64,000 bases of DNA from Rhizobium mongolense subsp. loessense (GCF_900099775.1 NZ_FMTM01000008.1:248001-312000), one strand, 5' to 3'. Shown: positions 43,511-50,804, numbered from the stretch's first letter. The notes: generated by a model from the sequence alone, not told the origin. Program-made: numbers and translations.

Positions 43511-43704
43511 CGCGCCCGTAAGCGCTCCGCATCCTTGGCGGTGCGGTCTATTTCAAGAGCCGCCGCTCTCCCATCCTCTGCGCCGCAATAGCCCTCATCA
43601 TCTCCCGGTGGCAAGCAGGCAAAGATGGCTTCGGGTGCATTGAGTTGCTCTTCCGATACGTTCGTTAGATCGACGGTCTGGATAGGTCCGCCACCGCGGC
43701 CGGT

Positions 43705-43956
43705 GTGTCGAATACTGGCGAGCTTGGCATTGCATATAAGGCGCTGCATCCTTCGCGATCGACGCTGCAGCATGCCGAGCGCGCACGTAGGCAGACTGTG
43801 GAAAAAATTAACTCGGATAGAATCGGTTCAAAGCTGCCGCCGCTGAAGGACGGTGGAACGCATTTCAACGCCTCGTTTTGGTATGGCGGAACGGTTCAAG
43901 TCAAGATTGACACCGAAAAAAGCTGCAGCAAAATCAAGCACTTACAGGTGACTTAA
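43705..43956 (+). CDS. Possible protein fragment ending beside tRNA-Cys
   Basis: An open frame of about 83 residues (GTG start, no ribosome-binding site) ends 8 bp before the tRNA-Cys gene. The C-terminal part (KLPPLKDGGTHFNASFWYGG, then VQVKIDTEKSC) looks protein-like, the N-terminal part less so. It is probably the end of a gene cut by integration or deletion. Confidence 0.3.
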   Translation: MSNTGELGIAYKALHPSRSTLQHAERARRQTVEKINSDRIGSKLPPLKDGGTHFNASFWYGGTVQVKIDTEKSCSKIKHLQVT

Positions 43957-43964
43957 AAGTTGAT

Positions 43965-44038
43965 TGGAGGCCTCGCCCGGAATTGAACCGGGGTACAAGG
44001 ATTTGCAGTCCTCTGCGTCACCACTCCGCCACGAGGCC
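43965..44038 (-). tRNA. tRNA-Cys (GCA)
   Basis: The complete 74-base cloverleaf on the minus strand includes an encoded CCA. The acceptor GGCCTCG pairs with CGAGGCC, the anticodon loop contains GCA, and the T arm reads CCGGTTCAATTCCGG. It is the only intact copy among three tRNA-Cys-derived sequences here. Confidence 0.96.
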
Positions 44039-44162
44039 ATCGTTAAGCGTTTTATGCTGTGGTGGCGCGGATTTAGAATGATCCTAGGAGAAGCGCAAGG
44101 GGGTTCATTCTGAATACGGTCCTTTTTTCATTCTGAGTAACCGTTTTCCGAATGTTCTCGGA

Positions 44163-44189
44163 CCCCGCAGAGTTGACCGCGGGGTTTTT
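44163..44189 (+). terminator. Orphan intrinsic terminator
   Basis: CCCCGC/GCGGGG with a 10-base loop is followed by TTTTTCTTT on the plus strand. No plus-strand gene lies just upstream, so it may be left over from a deleted gene. Confidence 0.6.
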
Positions 44190-44210
44190 CTTTAACGGAC
44201 AGCGAGATTT

Positions 44211-44480
44211 TTACTGGCAGATGCCGGCGGCATTTTTAACTTGACCCGGTGCGCAGTCGGACGACTCTTGCTTGCCTTGGGAATCCTTGTCTTTGTCGGA
44301 CGAGCTTGGCCCGGAGGTTGAAGTGCCAGATCCGGTACCCGAACCTGAAGTGTCGCCGGATTGGCCAGAACCACTAGTTCCACCAGAACCGCCAGTCCCA
44401 CCCGAGCCGCTGGCCTGAGCCATTGCCGAAGTTGCAAGGCCGATCGAAAGTGCAAAGACTGTAATGAGTTTCAGAAGCAT
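44211..44480 (-). CDS. Exported Gly/Ser-rich small protein, 89 aa
   Basis: The start at 44480 sits behind GGAGGA. A signal peptide (LITVFALSIGLATSAMA) is followed by a low-complexity Gly/Ser/Thr stretch of about 45 residues and a C-terminal SSDCAPGQVKNAAGICQ with two Cys. Such secreted Gly/Ser proteins with a CxPGQ tail occur in rhizobia without known function. It is intact although both neighbours are debris. Confidence 0.7.
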   Translation of the reverse strand: MLLKLITVFALSIGLATSAMAQASGSGGTGGSGGTSGSGQSGDTSGSGTGSGTSTSGPSSSDKDKDSQGKQESSDCAPGQVKNAAGICQ

Positions 44481-44556
44481 TGGTTGATCCTCCATTTTGA
44501 GCTTCGGTTCTGATCCACCAAACCTCGGCGAGAGGAACAGGTTCCTGCCAATTGTT

Positions 44557-44700
44557 TCACTCTATCTGATAAATCTCCGCATTCTCGTCGGGCTCACGCA
44601 GCCCCTTGTATGATGACTGCCGCAGCTTGCCGTCATGAGTCCAGGCTCGATATTCGACCTCGGCAACCAGCGCCGGCTTCACCCAGACGATATATTTTCG
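44557..44700 (-). pseudogene. C-terminal remnant of DNA ligase D (LigD)
   Basis: The minus strand reads WVKPALVAEVEYRAWTHDGK then LRQSSYKGLREPDENAEI and a stop at 44557. This is the conserved tail of the ATP-dependent ligase domain of LigD (W-V-x-P-x-L-V-A-E-V-E, then SYKGLRE). Nothing of the ligase, primase or nuclease parts is present upstream; the frame runs into unrelated sequence near 44700. It is a dead fragment, about 48 residues long. Confidence 0.75.
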
Positions 44701-44850
44701 GCAGCGATGGCCGTACGGCGATCATCCTTAGCGGATGCATCGAATATGCTTTTGAGGGCGAGAAGCCTGTCAGCAGCCGTCCATTCGGCTTTCTCGGCCA
44801 CCTTGTTCTTGATTTCGTCAACACGGCGGCTGATGTTGACATTTGTTGAC
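44690..44850 (-). pseudogene. Fragment resembling a phage small terminase-type protein
   Basis: In a frame different from the LigD tail, the minus strand encodes VDEIKNKVAEKAEWTAADRL and LALKSIFDASAKDDRRTAIAA before a stop at about 44685. The WTAADRLLALKxIF...RTAIAA pattern resembles C-terminal parts of proteins encoded next to large terminases in rhizobial prophages. The assignment is tentative. The two fragments abut, so this is a deletion junction. The stretch 44851-45114 shows no gene. Confidence 0.4.
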
Positions 44851-45114
44851 AACCTAGAGCGGCGGCCCAGGGGGGAGGCCTATACGGTCCACCCCGTCGA
44901 TCTCGCAAGTATAGCGAGCCGAAGCGCTTGGTTCCTTGGGTTCCCTACATTAGCCTAATTGCCATGTTCATCGTATTTTGCGTCATTCTTCTGTCGCCTC
45001 TTCGAGCGTGAGGGTTGACTCGCAGGCCGTCTTGCCTTTCGCCAACTCCCTGGGCGAACTTCTCATGCCGTGCGCTTTTCAGGACGGGCACGGGTTAATC
45101 TTGAGAGGACCGTC

Positions 45115-45342
45115 ATGGAAGACGACGAAAGAACAACGATCTCTGCCGAATACCAGGGCGACGATATCGTCGTGATGTCGAAAGACCCGCTGATCGGGAA
45201 GCTTGAGCTCATGACTGAGACCGACGAGGTCGTGGAAGTGAGGATCGACCGCGATACTGCAGAAGGTTTGCTATCGGCGCTGGTGCCGTTTCTTGCTCAC
45301 GGTGAAGGCGACGAGGCTCCGAATTTCTCGACTGTCCAATGA
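45115..45342 (+). CDS. Hypothetical acidic protein, 75 aa
   Basis: It starts at ATG 45115 behind GAGAGGA. The small acidic protein has two strands (DDIVVMSKDPLIGKLELMT, EVVEVRIDRDTAEGL) and a helix LLSALVPFLAHGEG. No domain is recognised. The frame is clean and has a good ribosome-binding site, so it is likely expressed. Confidence 0.6.
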   Translation: MEDDERTTISAEYQGDDIVVMSKDPLIGKLELMTETDEVVEVRIDRDTAEGLLSALVPFLAHGEGDEAPNFSTVQ

Positions 45343-45511
45343 TCTTGTCGACCACGCCACGCTGCGGCCATCGCATTTCGCGACACGAATTTTCTACAAT
45401 ATCCAGCACAGGAGCGTGACTGCCACCACGATGCACATCACCAGCAGCGTGCCGCGCTCGACCATCCCGCTCATCTCGGCCACCATGCCGCGATAGATGA
45501 CAGTGCGAACA

Positions 45512-45870
45512 TCATCGCCACCAGAGCGAGATAGACGGTCCATGCAGCAGCGTTGCGGACAGGACGAGGTAGGCGAGCCAGACGATCTTGCAGACGATGT
45601 GGAGGGCTTGGTTCTGGGCGAACGTCGTCTTGCCGCTCACCTTCGCCTCGTCGATTATCGCGTGCGCCGTCCATTCGATCAGACCTAGCCAGACGCTCCC
45701 GGTGACCACTGTCACGCCGGTGCCTTGAATGCCGGAGTGTGCGATCAGATGATAAACGCGCAGCGGGCCTGATTGTTTGGCGTCGGATAGAATCGCACAG
45801 CCAAATGGGCGCCGAGCAACATCAGCGCCAGCATCAGAATATTTTCGATCGTCGTCTCTCAACCTGTGAA
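45512..45870 (-). pseudogene. DUF3307-like membrane protein remnant
   Basis: The intact part reads VYHLIAHSGIQGTGVTVVTG, SVWLGLIEWTAHAIIDEAKV and FAQNQALHIVCKIVWLAYLV. This matches the DUF3307 pattern (HxxIH..., E.xxHxxIDxxK, DQxLHxxCKxxW), a family often found in prophages. The N-terminal part is in another frame (ILMLALMLLGAHLAVRFY) and ends in a stop, so the gene is frameshifted. A possible 30-residue hydrophobic peptide (45394-45486, minus) downstream has no ribosome-binding site. Confidence 0.6.
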
Positions 45871-45981
45871 TAAGTCGAATAATCGGTAAACCGCGTGCAA
45901 AGCCGTTCATGTTGTTGAACTGCACTTGCGACTCATGGGTGTTCATTATCAATTGCTCATGCAACCAGCAAAGGAACGGCT

Positions 45982-46293
45982 ATGGCACGCTACATTGCAG
46001 TTTACGATATCGCCGACACCTATCGAGATCCGCACGCCGCGTTTATCGCTCAAGCGGAGAAAATTGGATGGTCGACTTGGGTATGGGCGCTTACCGCGAA
46101 GAAATGGTATAAGCTACCCAACACCACCCTGATCGGCGACTTCCAAGATCGCGACGCGGCACAAGCAGCATTCAACGCCGCAGCAAAGGCCGCCAGAGCT
46201 GAGAAGGGTGAGCTTACGGTCGAGAAGTATTTTATCGCCGACTGGGGCTCAGCCACATTTGACTCTGATGTTAAAGCCGACCCTGCGAAATGA
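45982..46293 (+). CDS. Small alpha/beta protein with Cas2/SinR-like look, 103 aa
   Basis: It starts at ATG 45982 with AAGGAAC upstream. The order is strand YIAVYDIAD, helix PHAAFIAQAEKIGW, strand TWVWALTAKKWYKL, then LPNTTLIGDFQDRDAAQAAFNAAAKAA and a last strand EKYFIADWGSA. This ferredoxin-like order, with NTTL before the second helix, recalls Cas2/SinR-type nucleases. No cas1 or repeats are near, and the catalytic-type Asp of Cas2 (YDI) is only suggestive. The gene is intact. Confidence 0.7.
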   Translation: MARYIAVYDIADTYRDPHAAFIAQAEKIGWSTWVWALTAKKWYKLPNTTLIGDFQDRDAAQAAFNAAAKAARAEKGELTVEKYFIADWGSATFDSDVKADPAK

Positions 46294-46361
46294 TCGCTCG
46301 TTCGGTGCCCTTAGACATAGGTGACTGTTGTCATCACCCCGGAAGCCGCCGTGTGTTGTAA

Positions 46362-47244
46362 GGCCTCCGAGGTGATATCCGCGTGGGTGATGCAAAGATA
46401 GGCCAGATCGGCGTCAGCACGGCAGAGAAGACCTACGAAGAGTTCGGCGGCACTCGCATGGGCGAGAAGGTCGTCACCTATTGCAAGGTCATCTGGAAGC
46501 ATGAAGCCTCATCACCCGGAACTGTTTCGGCAGGATACGCCGAACCCATGGGACGGCGTCACGCTTAAGCTACGGAAGAAAAACACCAAGGGCCATGTGG
46601 ATCGCGAGGCTGTCTATTCCTTCGCCAATGGCGCTATCGAGAAAGGGCGTGGGGAATTGGCGGCAGCCGCGGTGCTGGCCTTCGAATGGCTCATGCGCCC
46701 GTCCTCGATCGGCGCCGGCTATGCCCCATGGACCGGCTACCCCGCCTCCGCTCATCCGGACAAGATTCGCCTGAAGCACAGGAAAACGGATGAGCTGGTG
46801 CTTCACCCGCTCGAATATGTCGACGAGAAAGACGGGGAACTGGTGAGGCTCTATGCCGACGCCGAAGACATTTTGCTCAAGACGCCGAGATACGGCACAT
46901 CAATCGTCTGTAAGAAGAATGGCCAGCTATTCGGGGATGGTACATTCCTCGCCCACAAGGTCCGCGAGAGGGCGGATTTGTTGCGCGACGAAGGAAAGCT
47001 CAGCGCGAAGGCATTCAGCCTGGACATGTGCCGACACGGCGGCATGACAGAATTGGAGGAGAGCAGCCTTACCGAGGGACAGGGTCGAGCGCTCTCAAAG
47101 CACAAGACTGCGGCGGTCTACCGTGGCTATGCGAAAGAGACGGAAAAGCACGTCCTGGAAGCCACGAAGAAGCGTTTCGGCCATTCTGAACAGCCGAAAA
47201 TTATGAATGAAATCAAAGGCAGTAAAAAAGAGAATGGGGCCTGA
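46362..47244 (+). pseudogene. Tyrosine-type site-specific integrase, frameshifted and N-terminally truncated
   Basis: The C-terminal catalytic part (46501-47244) reads LAAAAVLAFEWLMRPSSIGAG (Arg I region), then FSLDMCRHGGMTELEESSL (box II Arg), ALSKHKTAAVYRGYAKETEK (second His and the Tyr). The core-binding part (TRMGEKVVTYCKVIWK) lies upstream in another frame. The switch occurs near 46500, where WDGVTLKLRKK should follow HHPELF. A stop at 46359 removes the N-terminus. The canonical first His of box II is not evident. It lies next to a tRNA-Cys fragment, as expected for a tRNA-targeting element. Confidence 0.85.
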
Positions 47245-47284
47245 TATGACGGCTCTTATTCAGAACGGTCATTGGATTTGCTGT

Positions 47285-47325
47285 GGATTTGCAGTCCTCT
47301 GCGTCACCACTCCACCACGGGGCCA
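47285..47325. repeat. Fragment of tRNA-Cys 5' half (candidate attachment site)
   Basis: Forty-one bases match tRNA-Cys 43999-44039 with two differences, in the same orientation. They cover the acceptor 5' strand, D arm and anticodon arm. The T arm and acceptor 3' strand are missing, so this is not a working tRNA. It begins 40 bp after the integrase pseudogene. Confidence 0.85.
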
Positions 47326-47360
47326 CCGTTCTTCACACGCTCTTTTCCTTGGCTGCTCGA

Positions 47361-47657
47361 TCAGCCTGTGGACGTGTTCCGTCGGTGCCACCAGATGGAG
47401 AATCGGCGGCGCCATCTGCGGGCGAACGGCAGGTCGTGCGAGAGAACGATGAAGCCGAGCGGTATCATCCAGAAGCCGAGAACAGGCAGAAAGCCCAGGA
47501 TACCGCAGAAGATCAGCAGGACGCCTATGAACACGCGGGCAATCCGCGAGCGCGGTAGAGGGATGTGCAGGGAACCGAGAACGAGCTTTCCCGTTGTATG
47601 ATCGATGCCGAAGCGCTTTTCGCGCGGATTTCTGCTATTGTCTTTCCCGTTAGTCAT
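47361..47657 (-). CDS. Conserved membrane protein with two helices, 98 aa
   Basis: I place the start at 47657 (MTNGKDNSR). The protein has a basic stretch PRSRIARVFIGVLLIFCGIL, a second helix GFLPVLGFWMIPLGFIVLS, and the end HDLPFARRWRRRFSIWWHRR. The FLPVLGFWMIPLG...HDLP pattern is one I associate with a common small alphaproteobacterial membrane protein of unknown function. Its ribosome-binding site is weak. It seems intact and chromosomal in style. Confidence 0.75.
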   Translation of the reverse strand: MTNGKDNSRNPREKRFGIDHTTGKLVLGSLHIPLPRSRIARVFIGVLLIFCGILGFLPVLGFWMIPLGFIVLSHDLPFARRWRRRFSIWWHRRNTSTG

Positions 47658-47774
47658 GCACAGGAGATGGGAACAAACGCCGCAAATGCAAGCGGATGTC
47701 ATTTTTTTGAAAAAACTGCTTGGCAAATCGAACAAGCATTTGTATTAGCCCACTCACGCCGCGCCAAGCGGTGA

Positions 47775-47849
47775 TCCCTGGTAGCTCAGCGGTAGAGCAT
47801 TCGACTGTTAATCGACAGGTCGCCGGTTCGAATCCGGCCCGGGGAGCCA
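47775..47849 (+). tRNA. tRNA-Asn (GTT)
   Basis: The complete 75-base cloverleaf has an encoded CCA. Acceptor TCCCTGG pairs with CCGGGGA (one G-T pair), the D arm holds AGCTCAGCGGTAGAGC, the anticodon loop is CTGTTAA with GTT, and the T arm is CCGGTTCGAATCCGG. Confidence 0.96.
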
Positions 47850-47862
47850 GATTTAAGGATAG

Positions 47863-47901
47863 GCGCCTGTTTTCGTAGATTTTTCCGAAACAGGCGCTTT
47901 C
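47863..47901 (+). terminator. Intrinsic terminator after tRNA-Asn
   Basis: A long stem GCGCCTGTTTTCG/CGAAACAGGCGC with one bulge and a 10-base loop is followed by TTTCTT, 14 bp past the tRNA. Confidence 0.85.
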
Positions 47902-48043
47902 TTCCCTACTTCCCACTTTTGTTTGCCTGTGGATCAGTCTCCTTTGCCGGGAACTGCTAGCGCGGCCATCTGCCCCACCAGATATTCTGCGAGCGTGCTC
48001 GGCGACGGGATATAGATGAAGCCGGATAAAACTCCGCAATCTG

Positions 48044-48337
48044 TTGCAAGAGATGGATGTCCGGCTGGCTCGGGCGGAAAATGCTATCACTCAAGTCGAC
48101 GGCAAAGCTGGGCCGGCTAACAGCGTGGTGCAGCAGTTGTTCAACCTGCGGGCAGAAGTTCGAAGACGTCTGAACAAAGTCGACGCGCTGCGCGCGGCGG
48201 ATATTGCCAGTCTAGAACATCACATCGATCGTCTTCGAGAGGTCGCCGGGGATCGTCTCCATGCCTTCGGCCATTCAGCACCGATTAGCGAACCTCTTCG
48301 TTCGATCTTTCACGACTCAATTCAATCGGCTTCGTGA
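48044..48337 (+). pseudogene. Helical fragment of unknown origin, 97 aa
   Basis: A plus-strand frame gives heptad-like helical sequence (RLARAENAITQVDGKAG, VVQQLFNLRAEVRRRLNKVD, IASLEHHIDRLREVAGDR). It has no ribosome-binding site and the frame is open before the first Met, so it looks like the inside or end of a larger coiled-coil protein. No family is recognised. Confidence 0.35.
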
Positions 48338-48394
48338 ACCTTAGTGCCGGAATCAAAATCGGCTTGAACCAACTGGGGCGGACGATGTTCTCGA

Positions 48395-49140
48395 TGCGTT
48401 GCTGGGCCAAAGCTGGCCGCTTTTCAATTTGGCTTTGAAGGTGACCGTATCGTCGTCGTCGACCAGCCGCTACGAGCTACGGAGCGAGAACGAGACATTG
48501 CCGCTGCAGCGCTCGATGCCGCGGTCGAGCAAAGCGTCTACGTCGGTGAGCAACTCTCACAGTCTATCTGCTCTCTGAGGCTTCGGGACGCCTTCAGGAT
48601 GCTCCAAGGCAAGCTAGAGGCTCGTTCCAGCATAATCCAAATCGGAATGTTCAATCAGACTTGCGGTCGCGTCCTGCGCGGCGATGTCGAGGAGCTTTCC
48701 TCAACTCTGTTCGAGCTCTTGCTTTCGCACGTGGAAATGATCTTCGTGGCAATAGCGCAATTACTGGAGGATGTTCTGCGAAAACGCCGTCGACCTCGAT
48801 CGCGATTCCATCTCCGCTCTTTCGCAAAGCACGATTGCCCTGTCACGCAGCCTGAAAACGAGGAGCGACGCTACACGCGAGGTTAGTGAAGCTCTGGATA
48901 TCGTGGTGGGATGGGCGAAACAAGAAGGCAGACAAGAGAGACGTGCTCGCACTGACAAGCACGCTTCAAAATTTCTGGTCGCTGATAGCGAAGTCGGCCT
49001 TGGCGAAAGAAGTCGCCAGCGAAGGGAGAAAATTTGTCGCTAAGGCGATTATCGGATTACTAGCGGCGACGACCGCCGGCACCCTCGCGGCGTTCGGGAA
49101 GGTTCCTGGTGCAGAGTGGATCGAGACGACCGTTTCGTAA
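48395..49140 (+). pseudogene. Frameshifted gene for an unknown helical protein with C-terminal membrane segment
   Basis: Three frames join end to end. First, FEGDRIVVVDQPLRATERER through VEQSVYVGEQLSQSI and VEELSSTLFELLLSHVEMIF. Second, from about 48770, FCENAVDLDRDSISALSQST and SEALDIVVGWAKQEG. Third, from about 48900, LALTSTLQNFWSLIAKSALA and a membrane stretch AIIGLLAATTAGTLAAFG, ending ETTVS at 49140. The composition is protein-like throughout, so this is a single decayed gene of about 240 residues. I do not recognise the family. The gap 49141-49337 shows nothing. Confidence 0.55.
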
Positions 49141-49337
49141 GTCTTCCGGCGACGGGCCGCCGTCCAGCAATCCGAAACTAGTATGCTTGTCACCGTCCTC
49201 CGGCACGGGCTGACGACTCGCACAAAGGATGATTTGCTCAAACGGCAGAAAACCCGCCGGCTGGTGACACCGACGGGCTGGGCTGAGGGTAACCGTTTTA
49301 GATCGTCGCTTTTTCCCTGACGTGCGAGCGCTACCGA

Positions 49338-49700
49338 CTAGAAATCAAAATAGAGGGTCACTCCCGACCGCCGGTGGTAGCGGTAATAGTCAGGATAGCC
49401 GCCGTAGTACCGAGGATAGCCATAGTACCTCGGATAATAGCCATAGTACCTCGGATAACTGCGGTATCCATATGGGCGAGAGTAGCAGTTGCCGTAGTAA
49501 CGGCAGGAACGGTAGGCGTACCGCCGGTTCCAATAGCGATCCGAACGCCAATGACCGTGGTGCCGTTTTTTGACCTGCACGACATCGCCGGTCTGCACCT
49601 GTTCTGCTTTCGGCACGTAGATCGGCGCAGCGTTTAGCGGTAGGGCGAAAGAGGCAGCCAAGACTACAGCTGCGAGGGCGGATAAGAGTTTTTTCATCAT
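49338..49700 (-). CDS. Exported Tyr/Arg/Gly-rich protein, 120 aa
   Basis: The start at 49700 (MMKK) follows GAGGAGGAG; the second Met is equally possible. A signal peptide (LLSALAAVVLAASFALPLNA) is followed by APIYVPKAEQVQTGDVVQVK, a His/Arg-rich stretch and repeats of the type RYYGYYPRYYGYPRYYGG. The end is GVTLYFDF. Such small Tyr-rich exported proteins are common in rhizobia with no known function. The repeats are imperfect YPRYYG units. Confidence 0.75.
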   Translation of the reverse strand: MMKKLLSALAAVVLAASFALPLNAAPIYVPKAEQVQTGDVVQVKKRHHGHWRSDRYWNRRYAYRSCRYYGNCYSRPYGYRSYPRYYGYYPRYYGYPRYYGGYPDYYRYHRRSGVTLYFDF

Positions 49701-50039
49701 GAACTCCTCCTCGCTATCTACATTGAACCATCGCGCCTGAACCACCGATGAACGTTGCGTGTGCGGCGACTTGCGCTTAGCAGAGTCAACCGGCCGGCGC
49801 ACTGCTGCTGTGGGCGCACCGGCCTTTGGTGTTCAATTAAAAAGCCGCGCTCAACGAATAAATCGGAGCGCGGCCGCTAACCGCACCCCAGCCAGCACCA
49901 TCTCATGCGGGCGGCCGCATTCGTGCCGACGGCCTGCCAGAACATCTTTGTCGGCGTTCGTCGTTTACGCCTTAAAAGTATCGTTGCAACCAACCTCGGT
50001 GCGACGCGTTCCTTCACGTGCGAAATCCGAGGATCAGTC

Positions 50040-50417
50040 ATGAAACCCATCCTTTCCATTGCAGCCGTTACCTTGGCATTGACTGCCGGCGCAAGCTTCG
50101 CCCAGCAGGCCACCGACACCCCGCGGTCGCCAGACAGCGCAACAGCGGCGCCTGAACCCACTCCGCCCGGTCAGCAAGCAGCTCCCTCAAATGAGGATCG
50201 TCCTCGTTTTGGTTGGAGCAGGGGACGAATGCGTGATCGTCCGCCGCCTCCCCCATCAAAGGCCGCGCATTTTCACATTCAGGATGGAGACATTAAAATC
50301 GACATCAAGTGTGCCGATGACGAGCCGACAAAGGTTTGCGCCGACGTTCTCTTGCAAATGCTGGACAGATTGGAAGGGGCATCATCGTCCAGAGGCGATC
50401 GTGATGATTACCGGTAG
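50040..50417 (+). CDS. Periplasmic hypothetical protein, 125 aa
   Basis: It starts at ATG 50040 with GAGGA upstream; the frame is open earlier but without a signal. A signal peptide (ILSIAAVTLALTAGASFAQQ) is followed by a Pro-rich linker with PPPPP. A compact end reads AAHFHIQDGDIKIDIKCADDEP then KVCADVLLQMLDRL, with two Cys. No domain is recognised. Confidence 0.7.
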   Translation: MKPILSIAAVTLALTAGASFAQQATDTPRSPDSATAAPEPTPPGQQAAPSNEDRPRFGWSRGRMRDRPPPPPSKAAHFHIQDGDIKIDIKCADDEPTKVCADVLLQMLDRLEGASSSRGDRDDYR

Positions 50418-50421
50418 GAAC

Positions 50422-50634
50422 CTATCTCAGCATCTGCCCGATATCATGATCAACAAACCCTCTTCGCACATGCAAGCGATAACAGCGTTGAAGGGCGGTG
50501 TCGGTCAGGTCTTTGGTCCGAAGCTTACCCTCCCGGGCAAGGGCGACAGCGTGTGCTCTAAAGGAAGGATCCGTGCCACCGGTAAGACGAATCCGCTCGG
50601 CCCGATCATGGTCTCGTTTGCGCATCGGAGGCAT
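50422..50634 (-). CDS. Possible small basic protein, 70 aa
   Basis: The minus-strand frame gives a basic, helical product (AHAVALAREGKLRTKDLTDTALQR and YRLHVRRGFVDHDIG). No ribosome-binding site is visible. It lies directly before the degenerate tRNA-Asn end and may be the edge of a lost gene. Confidence 0.3.
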   Translation of the reverse strand: MPPMRKRDHDRAERIRLTGGTDPSFRAHAVALAREGKLRTKDLTDTALQRCYRLHVRRGFVDHDIGQMLR

Positions 50635-50680
50635 CTATCTGGCGCAGTAGAAGAATAGAGGGGAATTGACGACACAAAGT

Positions 50681-50712
50681 TCGCGGTTTCGTCCGGCTCG
50701 GGGAGCCGGATT
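50681..50712. repeat. Degenerate tRNA-Asn 3' end (candidate attachment site)
   Basis: The sequence TCCGGCTCGGGGAGCC and its flanks match the T arm, acceptor strand and CCA region of tRNA-Asn (47821-47854), with 20 of 22 bases identical in the best stretch and small gaps before it. Orientation is the same. The rest of 50635-50804 shows no gene. Confidence 0.6.
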
Positions 50713-50804
50713 TCGTCAGTATCAACTAATCAACTGAATGAGCTGTTCTTTTTGAACCGCCTCCTATTCTTTGGCCGCAGGCTGCACTGAGACTCGTTCC
50801 CCAG

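Noticed and set aside
47285..47325. A second tRNA-Cys gene
   Set aside because: Only the 5' half is present; the T arm and acceptor 3' strand are missing, so it cannot fold as a tRNA.
47650..48090. A 146-residue minus-strand frame across tRNA-Asn
   Set aside because: Its middle (AGFEPATCRLTVECSTAELPG) is the well-known spurious translation of the tRNA region and its flank; it is not a gene.
40990..50800. CRISPR array or cas operon near the Cas2-like protein
   Set aside because: No regularly spaced repeats were seen and no other cas-like gene lies in the window.
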